A DNA stretch of 64,000 bases, taken from Flaccisagitta enflata. Taxonomy: Eukaryota > Chaetognatha > Sagittoidea > Aphragmophora. This document shows positions 11,213 through 21,316 of this stretch, one piece after another (the stretch's first letter is position 1; every line of letters starts with the position of its first letter). The stretch lies in NCBI GenBank assembly GCA_965153355.1, contig OZ231127.1, positions 85,684,001-85,748,000 on the forward strand, given 5' to 3'. The translations under genes were made by a program, and so were the position numbers. The notes beneath the pieces were generated by a model. That model had not been told where the DNA came from. It did no database searches and saw only the letters and a list, made by a program, of their open reading frames with translations.

Positions 11213-11797
11213 AAGTCATCCAAGGATTGCACATGGTCAGCGGTACCTGATGCCCTGCTTGGAGTGATCACCTGAACAGATGAAGTGAGAGCAGGGCAGC
11301 GGCCCCAAAGGACCGATGTCCTGTAGGACACAGGGGTGAATTTTCTTACTTCCTGAGAAGGCATATTTCAGGCCTTAAAGGCAATTTTCCATGATATTCA
11401 ATGGGAGCTATATATTTTCTACAATTTATTGTCAATTTTCCATGTTATTCAATGGGAATTTAATTTTTTTGTCAATTTTCCATGTTATCCAATTGCTATT
11501 TTGCATTCTTTTTTTATTTTTGTTAATTTTCCATGTTATTCGATGGAAAATGTGCATTTTTCTATTGTTTGTAAATTTTCCATGTTATTCAATGGGAAGT
11601 TTGCAAGTTGTCATTTTCCCATGTTATTCAATGGGAAGTTTGCATGTTGTCATTTTCCCATGTTATTCAATGGAAATTTGAGAATTGAAAAGGTTAGGGG
11701 AGGACGTACGTACGGATGGACAGACGTACGGACGGACGGACGTAAGGAAATCCACCCCTGTGTCCTACAGGACATCGGCCCTTTGGGGCCGCTGCCC
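11213..11797 (+). mobile_element. Q element A (within GPCR-1 intron)
   Basis: The head is AGTCATCCAAGGATTGCACA then TGGTCAGCGGTACC. A CCCTGCT..AGCAGGG stem follows, then the hairpin CGGCCCCAAAGGACCG and the palindrome TGTCCTGTAGGACA. The interior is a degenerate minisatellite of about 60 bp with CATGTTATTCAATGGGAA. A short GACGGACG tract precedes the inverted arm GTGTCCTACAGGACATCGGC, which ends GGGGCCGCTGCCC. It encodes no protein. I infer a non-autonomous foldback-type element. Confidence 0.75.
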
Positions 11798-11995
11798 AAA
11801 AACTACAAAATCTTTCATGGGACTGCAAATTATTTGCTTTATAGGCGGGCAAGCCTCATTAGCGGACGCGTTCTCTATACAGTGGAGCACCATGTAATAC
11901 CAAGGCTCAAATTTTCATGAAGCCAAACTCTTTGTTGGATTGATTAACAATGATTACAGTAATTGTGACAAAAAATTTATTGTCTCAAAACTTAC

Positions 11996-12057
11996 CCGAG
12001 TTCCGAAGCTCGCAGTTCATGAGAAGGCAACTTCGTTGATCCCAATCACCCAATTTC
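11996..12057 (-). CDS. GPCR-1 exon: extracellular loop 2
   Basis: Third detected exon of the minus-strand receptor, only 62 nt. The acceptor is TTTCAG and the donor CGG|GTAAGT, a perfect 5' splice site. One nucleotide completes a lysine codon started in the previous exon, 20 codons follow, and one nucleotide starts the next. The peptide KLGDWDQRSCLLMNCELRNS has two cysteines. One probably makes the conserved disulphide from loop 2 to the cysteine at the top of TM3. It is too short to find by frame length alone; the call rests on phase agreement on both sides and on its position between TM4 and TM5. Confidence 0.7.
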
Positions 12058-12404
12058 CTGAAAGAAAAAAGTATTAAGGCTGTCCTAAGTGTGATGATAT
12101 GTGCGGTTAACGGCTTTCAAAAGGCATCACAACCAAAGATGACATTTCAAGGGAATCCATGATTGATATCTATCTTATAAGATTGATATTTCATCTTAAA
12201 ATCAATTTCTGAGGTAAAAAATGGCGGTTTATGGCAAATATAAATAAATATGAATAGTTAAATTCAGATGGCAAAAACAAAAAAAAAACAGAAAAGAAAA
12301 AAAAAGCACAAAAAAATGAGAAAAAGAGTATTTAAATAAATGAAATGAACTGTGAATTTGTTTTGTACATGATTTCTACCTCATCTGTGTTGCTAACACT
12401 GCTA
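12058..12404. other. GPCR-1 intron, AT-rich
   Basis: AT-rich intron DNA with an A-rich run near 12280-12320. Nothing else is recognised. Confidence 0.5.
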
Positions 12405-12600
12405 CTGGCCGTGACAGTGACGTTGACAATGATAGTGAGAGTGAAACTAAATAACAATGACACACTGAAATTGACAGTGACAATGATAGTGACAGTGAAA
12501 TTGACAGTGACAACAACACTGACACTGGTAGTGACACTAACAGTGACATTGACACTCTAGCAGTGACGCCTCTGCGTCTAACACTGACGCTCCCATGCCT
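12405..12600 (+). repeat. GACAGTGA-type minisatellite
   Basis: Degenerate 6-bp and 12-bp units (GTGACA, AATGATA, TTGACA) in tandem. The open frame across it is a by-product. Confidence 0.8.
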
Positions 12601-12767
12601 GACATCGGTTCGCGTGAAGTTTATATCGGGATGAATGGGATGATTTATCTTTGCCGTTGATAAATTTCCCCTTTCCCTCTGTCACTTTTTTACGATTTCT
12701 ATGGCTATCCCATAACTGCATTCGCGATTTCTCAATCTCCTTTCTTTCTCTTGCCAGTGTTCGATTT

Positions 12768-12769
12768 AC

Positions 12770-12845
<76 letters not shown>

Positions 12846-13080
12846 ACTTTGTTACTTTCTTCCTTCCTTTAATTCAATTTTCTCTCTATCTTTCTTTCTT
12901 TCTTTCTTTCTTCCTTTCTTTCTTTCTTTCTTTCTTTCTCTTTTTTCTTTCTTTCTTCCCTTTGCTTTCCTTTTTTTCCTTCGTTTCTTCTTTTCTTTCT
13001 CTCTGCTTGTCTTCATTTTCTCTCTTTTTCCTTCCTTTCTTTCTTTCTTTCTTACTTTCTTTTTTGGTTCTTTCTTTCTT

Positions 13081-13128
<48 letters not shown>

Positions 13129-13204
13129 TTTTTGTCTGTCCGTCTGTCTGTTTATCTGTCTGTCTGTCTGTCTCTGTCTGTGTCTCTGTCTTTGTCTGCC
13201 TTTG

Positions 13205-13283
<79 letters not shown>
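12768..13283 (-). repeat. (CTTT)n, (TCTG)n and (CT)n compound array
   Basis: CTTT-type runs from 12768 to about 13135 are followed by TCTG units to about 13200 and CT to 13282. On the other strand the order is (GA)n then (GACA)-like units, the same polarity as elsewhere. The array starts only a few bases past the donor of the TM3-TM4 exon. Confidence 0.9.
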
Positions 13284-13286
<3 letters not shown>

Positions 13287-13293
13287 TCCTCAC

Positions 13294-13520
13294 TTGAACG
13301 TGTCGCTGGCCAGTAGCACGACGCCAAACAGCAGCAGTCCGGTTCCGAACCAGAGAATGAACAGTCCAAACAGGATGCATTTACAGAGTGCGAAAGGTGG
13401 CACTGCCAAGTCTACGTCCATGTTGCGTAAGTGGAACAGTTCGTTGACAACCATCGCAGCCATGTTGAATATCGTCGTGGTGACGATGTAAGCGTGACTT
13501 ACGCGTAGTTTGGTACATAG
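13294..13520 (-). CDS. GPCR-1 exon: TM3, intracellular loop 2 and TM4
   Basis: Second detected exon of the minus-strand receptor. The acceptor is CATACAG and the donor TTCAA|GTGAGG. Its 227 nt are 75 codons plus 2, so it enters in phase 0 and leaves in phase 2, matching both neighbours. It starts LCTKLRVSHAYIV: the cysteine fits the conserved TM3 cysteine that bonds loop 2. TM3 ends IFNMAAMVVNELFHLRN, where class A receptors have D/E-R-Y; here the triplet reads N-E-L, so the conserved arginine is missing. TM4 is CILFGLFILWFGTGLLLFGV with the invariant TM4 tryptophan. The donor is followed almost at once by (GA)n. Loss of the DRY arginine may mean altered or absent G-protein coupling; this is inference. 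Confidence 0.8.
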
Positions 13521-13745
13521 CTGTATGTGGGTTATGGAAATGGTTAATCATGAATAAAACGGCGCTTAATCTAAGCGCCTGTGCGTCTCGGTCGTAAGCA
13601 CAAATAGACATACACATAGGTAGACGTACTTGATACACAGACACAGACAGACAGACACAGACACAGACTCACACACAGACACACACTCACACACATATCA
13701 AGCCTTCTCCCAGGATAGATATCCTCTTATCATTGATACATTCTA

Positions 13746-13780
13746 ACCTCAGGGATAGTGGGTTCGACTAGGTTGATGCC
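13746..13780 (-). pseudogene. Split fourth copy of GPCR-1 exon tail (3' half)
   Basis: The minus strand reads GGCATCAACCTAGTCGAACC through CCCTGAG|GTTAGA, matching the 3' end of the exon at 15406-15575. The other half of this copy is at 15083-15125, separated by the foldback insertion at 13781-15082. Confidence 0.75.
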
Positions 13781-15082
13781 GGGGCAGGGGTGTATATAAT
13801 TGAGTCGCTTTTGATTCCCCCCCCCTGATCTGGATTTTCTTCCCCTTATTGCAACGCATCGCATTTTAAAATCTATGAATTTCCTCCCTATTAAGCAATA
13901 ATACAGTGCAGTTAATGTTTAAACAGGCCTGTATATTCTTGAGTTTCCCCCCCCCCCCCTGGTGGGGGGGAAGAAATCAAAGGGTCTGGAGATGGGGAAG
14001 GAAATCAAGGAGGGAAAACAGAGAAAATAGTCGTAAAAGCGTTACATGGTCAGCGGTACCCGATGCCCCTATGTTGGTGTATATAAGGATGAGACGGTGA
14101 GAGGGGCAGCGGCCCCGGAGGGGCCGATGACCTATGATTCCACATTTTCTCCAGTTTCTATTTTCTGTTTGTTGACCAATGGGTCTGATTTGAGGTCTGA
14201 GATGCGATATTTGGGGTCTAAGGAGCCTCATTTGAGACCAAAGCTGAAAGGAGTGATTTGTGCTTGAGTAATAGGGACTTGGACAAATGGAGGTTTGAGA
14301 AGCTGATTTTGGGGGCTAAGATGTCTGAGTCTTGGAGGTCTGATTTTGGGAATATAAGGCCTGCTTTTTGGCTGAAGAGGCCAGATTTGGGGTCTGAGAG
14401 GCTTGACTGGGGGTCTGAGATGCCTGCATCGAGGTTTGAAAGGCATCATTTAGGATTTCGGATCTGAGAGGTCCAATCTAGGGTCTCAAAGGCAAAATTT
14501 GAGGTTTGAGAGGCTTAATTTGAGGCTAGGAAAGCCTGATTTTGAGTCTGAGAGCCCTGATTTTGGGTCTTAGAGGCCTGATTAGAGATCAGATAGGCCT
14601 AATTTGGGCTTATACAGGCTTGATTTTAGGCCTGAGAAGCCTGGTTTGAGGTTTCTGAGGGGGGACGGACAGACGGACAGACGGACAGACGGAAACCGGA
14701 GAAAATTGCCCTACAGCACCAAATCATAAAACTCAATTAGTAAAACACAATTTAACACTATTCAAACCTTAACTACATAGTTTTATTGCTATATGGGGAA
14801 GAAAATCATGGAATGCGATGTGACGCGTCGTGGGGAAGAAAATCAAAGGCAGGGGGGAAAAAAAATCAAAAGTGACCCAAGAATATACACCCCTGGGTTT
14901 AAATAGTGTTAAATTGTGTCTTACTAACTATTTTCTATGATTTGGTACTATCAAAAGTTAAATTTTTTCCAATTTTTTTCCTTTTTTCCCCCCTTTGATT
15001 TCCTTCCTCATCTCCATACCCTTTGATTTCTCCCCTCCCCACGGGGAGGGGGGGAATACTCAATCATATGCAGGCCTGTGCC
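13781..15082 (+). mobile_element. Foldback element with nested Q element
   Basis: The outer arms begin CAGGGGTGTATATAATTGAG and TCGCTTTTGAT and return inverted near 14855-14895. A second arm pair, with GGCCTGTATATTCTTGAG and a poly-C run, is at 13926-13990 and is mirrored at 15000-15077. TGCC flanks both ends (13777-13780 and 15079-15082), giving a 4-bp target duplication. The element splits a duplicated GPCR-1 exon tail, which fixes the insertion point. A related copy is at 36544-37325. It has no coding capacity. Confidence 0.75.
14040..14712 (+). mobile_element. Q element B, nested
   Basis: Head ACATGGTCAGCGGTACCC and a perfect seven-pair hairpin CGGCCCCGGAGGGGCCG are followed by ATGACCTATG. 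The interior is a tandem GRGGTCTGAGAGGCYTGATTT minisatellite of about 20 to 23 bp. It ends in a (GGACAGAC)n tract. The usual closing arm GGGGCCGCTGCCC is missing. Open frames across the tandem part are by-products. Confidence 0.7.
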
Positions 15083-15125
15083 GAGGAGAAGATAGTATAT
15101 CGATTTGGCTTAATAATCGTTACTG
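15083..15125 (-). pseudogene. Split fourth copy of GPCR-1 exon tail (5' half)
   Basis: The minus strand reads AGCCAAATCGATATACTATC then TTCTCCTCGGCA, matching the LAKSIYYLLLG part of the exon at 15406. It was separated from its 3' half by the foldback insertion. Confidence 0.7.
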
Positions 15126-15176
15126 TCAATGACTGTCTGTCATTGTCATCTTTATTAATATGATATTATCATTACC

Positions 15177-15405
15177 TCAGGTATAGTGGGTTCGACTAGG
15201 TTAGTGCCTAGCAGAAGATAGTAAATGGATTTGGCAAGAGTAATGTTATCATCATTATCATTAATATTACTATAATACTATTACTGTTACTTCAGGGATA
15301 GTGGGTTCGACTAGGTTAATGCCTAGCAGTAGATAGTAAATGGATTTGGCAAGAGTAATGTTATCATCATTATCATTAATATTACTTTAATACTATTACT
15401 GTTAC
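15177..15405 (-). pseudogene. Two tandem partial copies of GPCR-1 exon tail
   Basis: With a period of about 115 bp, the last 60 or so bases of the receptor exon plus its intron start are repeated (about 15177-15290 and 15292-15405). Both still encode LAKSIYYLLLG(I/T)NLVEP then TIPE in frame and keep a GT after it (GAAGTAAC and GAGGTAAT). I see no acceptor before either copy, so they are probably not spliced as exons. Confidence 0.75.
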
Positions 15406-15575
15406 CTCAGGGATAGTGGGTTCGACTAGGTTGATGCCTAGCAGAAGATAGTAAATAGATTTGGCAAGATCGAGAAACGCGTGATGGAAAATGAAGGCGT
15501 TCGCTGCGTGTCTCCATCGCTTCCGAGCCAAGATCGTCACCATCATGCCAACGTTGCCTAACACACCCAGCAAAC
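15406..15575 (-). CDS. GPCR-1 exon: TM1 end and TM2 (rhodopsin-like receptor)
   Basis: First detected coding exon of a minus-strand seven-helix receptor running down to 10112. The acceptor CATTCATCAG abuts a (CT)n tract of about 440 bp on the minus strand, and the donor is CTGAG|GTAACA. The exon is 2 nt plus 56 codons (phase 1 in, phase 0 out). The protein has LLGVLGNVGMMVTILARKRW (TM1 with the conserved GN), then NAFIFHHAFLDLAKS (TM2 with the conserved aspartate). Joined through four further exons with matching phases, the chain covers TM1 to TM6: TM3 cysteine, TM4 tryptophan, paired loop-2 cysteine and TM6 FxxxWxP. Ligand and subfamily are unknown. Class A is supported by motifs; DRY is absent and NPxxY was not seen. 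The 5' exon and the TM7 exon are unlocated, so it may be a pseudogene. Confidence 0.8.
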
Positions 15576-15582
15576 CTGATGA

Positions 15583-16027
<445 letters not shown>

Positions 16028-16110
16028 AAAAGGACCATTTGAAATCGTTAAAATCCGTTGAAATGACGGATTGAAGCAAGGAGAATGGTTCTGATGCCAA
16101 TGGATTGGAA

Positions 16111-16112
<2 letters not shown>

Positions 16113-16206
<94 letters not shown>
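16113..16206 (+). repeat. (GA)n(GACA)n compound microsatellite
   Basis: About 70 bp of GA then (GACA)5. The polarity matches the other compound arrays. Confidence 0.95.
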
Positions 16207-16299
16207 GACAGAGAAGGCCAATGTTGTTATCACCTTAAAACAGCGAAATTCGTCATTGAAAGTCGCTTCTCCTTTAGTCTAGGATTTAAGGAAAAGTAC

Positions 16300-17688
16300 G
16301 GGTCAGTTTTTTGTGCTGAACAAGACTAGAAGGGGTACATGTCTGATTTTTTAGTGTACCCCTTTCAAAAACGCGTTTTTTTGCCCAAAAAACACTTTGA
16401 AATGGCGCTGACGCCAAACCAATTGGCGGATGACTATAAAATTTTAGGTGAAGAAAAATATACCTTTTTTCTACTTGCATGCAAAATTTCAGCAAAATCG
16501 GTTCTGTAGAAGCGAAGATATTGCCGTTTAAAGTTTAGGCCTATTTTCAAAAAAAGGGCTATGTTTCAATTTTGGGGTAAAATTGTGTTTTTTTTGAGCT
16601 GGAAGTCTGAAATTGATTTCACTTGCGTATATTACCCTAATTTACTCTAAAAACAAAAAAATTTGAAAAAATCCCAAGTTTTTTCCATTTTATGGCCAAA
16701 AAAACACAAAATTGGGTCTCAAAATTTTGGCCTGAATTTCAAAAAGGGCTAGTGCAAGGAAAATATTAAAATCATTGGCGCCCACTCGGGGAATCTATTG
16801 TCATAAAGTGTACCAACTTATTCCCAAACTTTTAGAGGGGTACATTAACCCAAAAAGATAAAAAATCATTTCAAAGTCTACAGCAAAAATACCAAAATTC
16901 AGCATTTTTTTACCCTTTTTGATATATGGAAAAATTAAATGTTTGATTAGTAACCTGAAATTTGGCTCAGATATGCCCCTAACATATTGGGACTTGCATG
17001 CAAAATTTTAGGCAAATCGGTTGAAGCGTTTGGCCGTAGCGTTACTAAATGTCCCTGGGGGTCTAAAAATGGGAAATTTTGAGTCGTTTTTTTTTAATTC
17101 TTTGAAATTAAATTTTGTCCTTTTGGGTTAATGTACCCCTCTGAAAGTTTGGAAAGAAGTTGGTACACTTTATGACAATAGATTCCCTTAGTGGGCGTCA
17201 ATGATTTTCATATTTTCCTTGCACTAGCCCTTTCTGAAAATCAAGCCTAAATTTTGAATTTTGATTTTTTGTTTTTTTGGCCCAAAAAATGAAAAAGACA
17301 TTGATTTTTTTCAATTTTTTCTGTTTTTAGGGTAAATGAGGGTAAAATAAATGAATGAAACCAATTTCAGACTTCCAGCTCAAAAAAACACAATTTTACC
17401 CTAAAATTGAAACATAGCCCTTTTTTTGAAAATAGGCTTAGACTTTAAACAGCAATATCTTCGCTTCTACTGAACCGATTTTGCTGGAATTTTGCATGCA
17501 AGTAGAAAAAAAGCATATTTTTCTTCACTTAAAATTTTATAGTCATCTGTTGATGCGTTTGGCGTCAGCGCCTCTTCAAAGTTTTTTTTTGAAGAAAAAA
17601 CGCGTTTTTGAATAGGGTACACTAAAAAATCAGACGTGTACCCCATCTAGTCTTGTTCAGCACAAAAAACTGACCCTGTATGCAAATT
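16300..17688. mobile_element. AT-rich foldback, about 1.4 kb
   Basis: Two inverted arms of more than 500 bp. The left begins GGTCAGTTTTTTGTGCTGAA and CAAGACTAGA; the right ends TCTAGTCTTGTTCAGCACAA then AAAACTGACC. Internal landmarks also mirror: TGTACCCCTTTC, TTTTGCATGCAAGT, ATAGATTCCC and CACTAGCCC. The centre is near 16980. No open frame of note is present, so I infer a non-autonomous foldback or MITE. Confidence 0.85.
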
Positions 17689-17799
17689 TTCACGCTTTGC
17701 CCCAAAAACGCCGAGTTCTCTTCTTTTATTCCTTTAAGAGACGGGACTACTTAGGCTTCATCAGAAAGGTTTTAAACTATTTATAAATAGATTTTACGT

Positions 17800-17882
17800 G
17801 CGACAACGCACATCAAAAAGAGGCTTTGTCCGTCGGTCGATCTGTCGGTTGGTTGGTCGGGAAATGCATTCGTTCTACAATC
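17800..17882 (+). repeat. Family P repeat, 5' fragment
   Basis: TGCGACAACGCACATCAAAA then GAGGCTTTGTCCGTCGGTCG and a GGTTGGTTGG core. The 3' half is lacking. Confidence 0.65.
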
Positions 17883-18587
17883 CGCACGCCGCGCATATTG
17901 GCCTACTTCCTAAAAACAAATGTATATGATATAAATGAATAAGCGTGACGGAAAATTGACCGATGAAGAAATGGACGGAATGGCTGATGGAAACATGGGC
18001 GTATGTAGGGATGATTGGAGGCCAGGATGGTCAGACCTAGACGTAACAAACGGACGAACAAACGGTTAGACAGATCAACGGAATCATTTGAATTGACGGA
18101 TAGATGAACGGACTGACGTTTGACGATTGGACTGACGGACATGGATATATGGGTAGCTGAATGGAAAGCTGAACGGACAAATGGACTGACCAACGGAGAG
18201 ACAGGTAGACGGAAGGACGGACGGGCAGAGAGACGGATAGCCCAACAATGTTACAAAGAAAAAAATCGAAAAACGTTTTTCGATTTTTTGAGTTCCGGGT
18301 TAGGAATTAATGTTTCCCTTTTTCGCTTGAGACAATTTGAGAAAGTTGAGTCAGATCTAGGCTCGCCCGTGGCTGGGGTTGAAATTGGTACAGGGTGAAA
18401 GAGGGCACTTTTTTACACCTTCTGGAAAAAAGCAGGGCTTTGTGGGACCAATACTTTAGGCGCTATGAATTTTTTAATCTTTTTTTATTTTTTCACATTT
18501 TCCGCATTTTTCTCAAAGATCTATATTTTTCATTGATCTCAATTTTTGGCCGTAAGTAACAACAAAAATGAGTTCAGCAGAGGGCAT
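17883..18587. other. Degenerate GACGGA-rich tract and spacer
   Basis: From 17940 to 18240 the plus strand is a scrambled mixture of GACGGA, GACTGACGG and ATGGAC words, like an eroded tetranucleotide core. The rest is AT-rich. No gene is seen. Confidence 0.55.
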
Positions 18588-18890
18588 AGGGAGGGAGGGT
18601 GAGGGAGGGAGGGAGGGAGAGCGTGGGTGGGAGAGGGAGGGAGGGAGAGGGAGGGAGGGGGGAAAGGAGGGAGAGGGAGGGAGGGAAGGAAAGGGACGGA
18701 AGGAGAGGGAGAGAAGGAGGGAGAGGGAGGGAAGGAAGGAGAGGGAGGGAGAGGGAGGGAAGAAGAGGGAGGGAAAGAGGGAGGGAGAGGGGGAGGGAGA
18801 GGGAGGGAGGGGGAGAGAGAGGGAGGGAGAGAGAGGGATGAAGAGGGGGAGGGAGAGAGGGACGGAGAGGGAGATGGATGGATGGATACT
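18588..18890 (+). repeat. (GAGGGA)n purine minisatellite
   Basis: About 300 bp of GGGA/GAGA units in all phases. The Gly/Arg/Glu frames are artefacts. Confidence 0.9.
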
Positions 18891-18939
18891 ATACTTCCGT
18901 CGAGACTATTAAAAAAGTCTATAGGAGCGAATTTTCATT

Positions 18940-19240
18940 TCACATCGATTTGAATTGGGTGTCTAGAGTTTGAGTTTGCCAGATGCAGAAGAAGAAAAGG
19001 GTGGACAGACAGATGAACAGACACACAGACAGTCGTTTCGTTGTTTCGTTGTTTCGTTGTTTCATCGTTTCGTCGCTGGATTTCTTTAGTCTTTGAAGGA
19101 GTTGTCATTGAAGCTTTCACGATCTTCTGCTGCTGCTGCTGCTGCTGCTTGTGGTTGTGGTTGTGCGAGGGGGGGGGGGAGTAGACAATCATTCAAGCAG
19201 ATATTCAGACACAGCTGGGATACAGATATATCCGTATAAG
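18940..19240. other. Spacer with (CGTTGTTT)n and (TGC)n
   Basis: Short tandem runs GTTTCGTTGTTT (about 19033-19070) and TGCTGCTGC (about 19128-19150) in otherwise plain sequence. No gene is seen. Confidence 0.6.
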
Positions 19241-19442
19241 CAGTGTGAGAGAGAGGGAGAGGGCGATGGAGAGAGAGGGAGAGGGGGATGGAGAGAGAGG
19301 GAGAGGGAGGGAGAGGGGGAGGGAGAGAGAGGGAGAGGGAGAAGGAAGGAGGGTGAGGGGGAGGGAGAGGGAGAGGGAGGGAGGGGGGAGGAAGAGAGGG
19401 AGGGAGGGACGGAAGGAGAGAGGGAGGGAGAGAGGGAGGGAG
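19240..19442 (+). repeat. (GAGGGA)n purine minisatellite
   Basis: About 200 bp of purine repeat related to 18588-18890, ending beside Q element C. Confidence 0.9.
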
Positions 19443-19461
19443 TTGCTGTTCACAACTTTTT

Positions 19462-19542
19462 GGGCAGCGGCCCCGAAGGGGACGATGTCCTGTAGAACAC
19501 GGTATCGCTGACCACATATTGCCCTTGGGCGACTGGTTCTAG
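19462..19542 (-). mobile_element. Q element C, solo or collapsed copy
   Basis: On the minus strand the head TGGTCAGCGATACC is joined directly to the closing arm GTGTTCTACAGGACATCG then CCCCTTCGGGGCCGCTGCCC, with no interior. It looks like an internally deleted or recombined copy. Confidence 0.7.
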
Positions 19543-19712
19543 TTGGTTTACAACTTTTTCTAGTTGGTGAAAGTAAAAGTAAAAGCTACGTAAAAGTAAA
19601 AGCTATGTGTTACCTCCCCGTGGTTGCCTTGGCGCGGAGAGACAAGGTTTGCAATATTAACCTTTTCTCTCTTACCGAAGAGCACAACTAACGCCCTTTG
19701 CATTCACTCACA

Positions 19713-19717
<5 letters not shown>
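19543..19717. other. Spacer
   Basis: Contains short AAAGTAAAAGCTA repeats near 19570-19605. No gene is seen. Confidence 0.5.
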
Positions 19718-20176
<459 letters not shown>

Positions 20177-20289
20177 AAATAGAAGTCCAACAATAAGTTA
20201 AGTAATTTTTCATAAACGAGTTATGTGTTTGTATGTTGACTATGACCAGTATGTTTTGTAAAATCAACAGGCCGCTTCTAGAATCGTCT

Positions 20290-20690
20290 ATTGCTAGAAA
20301 CTCTCCCAGTCAGATCAGAGATCATAAACCTCAAATATTCGCATTTAAGCGATCCCTCGTTTCTTTCAATTCTATCTGATGAACTATCTCTGAACTTTTT
20401 AAAAACAATTCCTCGACAATCAAAAACTAATTCTATCAAATACCAACTCAGGATTTGCCAAGTCATACAGTTGATGTCGTCTAGACTAGAAAATACGGAG
20501 GAATTCATTACAGGAAGATAAATAAACTTAAGAGACTGATATTTGAAATATTACCTAATAAAAGGATGCTTTGTTGCCCATGGGTGTTTGTTGCCAAAGA
20601 AACACATTTCAAGGTATTCAGGCTAAAGTGTCAATATTTTTTTTAAAAATTTCGAGGGAACATTGCTTAAAATAAAATTTGCTACAACTT
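20290..20690 (-). repeat. Inverted-repeat copy left of the LINE
   Basis: On the minus strand it matches 22495-22800 (AGCAAATTTTATTTTAA, CCCATGGGCAA, AAGCATCCTTTTATTAG, TAATGAATTC and TCTAGACGACATC in order). It joins LINE sequence directly at about 20700. The part before about 20470 is unmatched in the right-hand copy. Confidence 0.75.
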
Positions 20691-20700
20691 TGCCACAAAG

Positions 20701-20763
20701 TCGGAGTTTGAGGAGGTAAAATCTGGGGTTCCTCAAGGGTCGATATTGGGTCCAATACTTTTT
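20701..20763 (+). pseudogene. LINE reverse transcriptase, upstream fragment
   Basis: The frame reads SEFEEVKSGVPQGSILGPIL then F. GVPQGSILGP is a hallmark of non-LTR reverse transcriptases just before the YADD block. The coding sequence resumes at 21317 with CYINDM, so the two parts are one gene interrupted by Q element D. The start of the LINE is replaced by the inverted-repeat copy at 20290-20690. Confidence 0.85.
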
Positions 20764-21316
20764 GGGCAGCGGCCCCAAAGGGCCGATGTCCTGTAGGACA
20801 CGGGGAATTTCGAGACGTCCGTCCTTCCGTCCTTCCGTCCGTCCTTCCGTCCGTCCTTCCGTCCCCCCCCCTTGGCCATCAGGGGCCTAAATTTTGCTCT
20901 CTCAGGCCTGATTTTGACCCTTTGAGCCATCAGAATAGGCTGAATAGCCCTTTCAGACCTTAATTTAGCCCTTGAGACCTTAAATCAGCTCTCCAGACCT
21001 CATATCTGCCCTCCAGACCTCAAATTAGCCCTCCATACCACCCTCCAGGCCTCACATCAGCTCTTTAGGCCTCAAGCCTGCCCCTCAAACCTCAAATCTA
21101 CTCTTCAGAACCCTCCAGGCTTCAAAACCGCCTTCAATGACCTCTATCCATCTTCTCAAACTTAATATACCTCAGGACGTCTCGAAATTCCCCCCTGTGT
21201 CCTACAGGACATCGGCCCTTTGGGGCCGCTGCCCTGCTCTCTCTCCACTACTTCACTTGATCACTCCAAGCAGGGCATCGGGTACCGCTGACCATGTGCG
21301 ATCCTTGGATGACTAG
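20764..21316 (-). mobile_element. Q element D, inserted in the LINE
   Basis: On the minus strand: head CTAGTCATCCAAGGATCGCA, TGGTCAGCGGTACCCGATGC, the CCCTGCTT..AGCAGGG stem, hairpin CGGCCCCAAAGGGCCG and palindrome TGTCCTGTAGGACA. The interior is a minisatellite with CTCCAGACCTCAAAT. A (CCGTCCTT)n tract precedes the second arm. Both arms have a perfect hairpin. Insertion inside a conserved reverse-transcriptase block sets its boundaries. Confidence 0.8.

Noticed and set aside
12345-12560. Thr/Val-rich small protein
   Set aside because: Encoded by a degenerate GACAGTGA minisatellite in a GPCR-1 intron.
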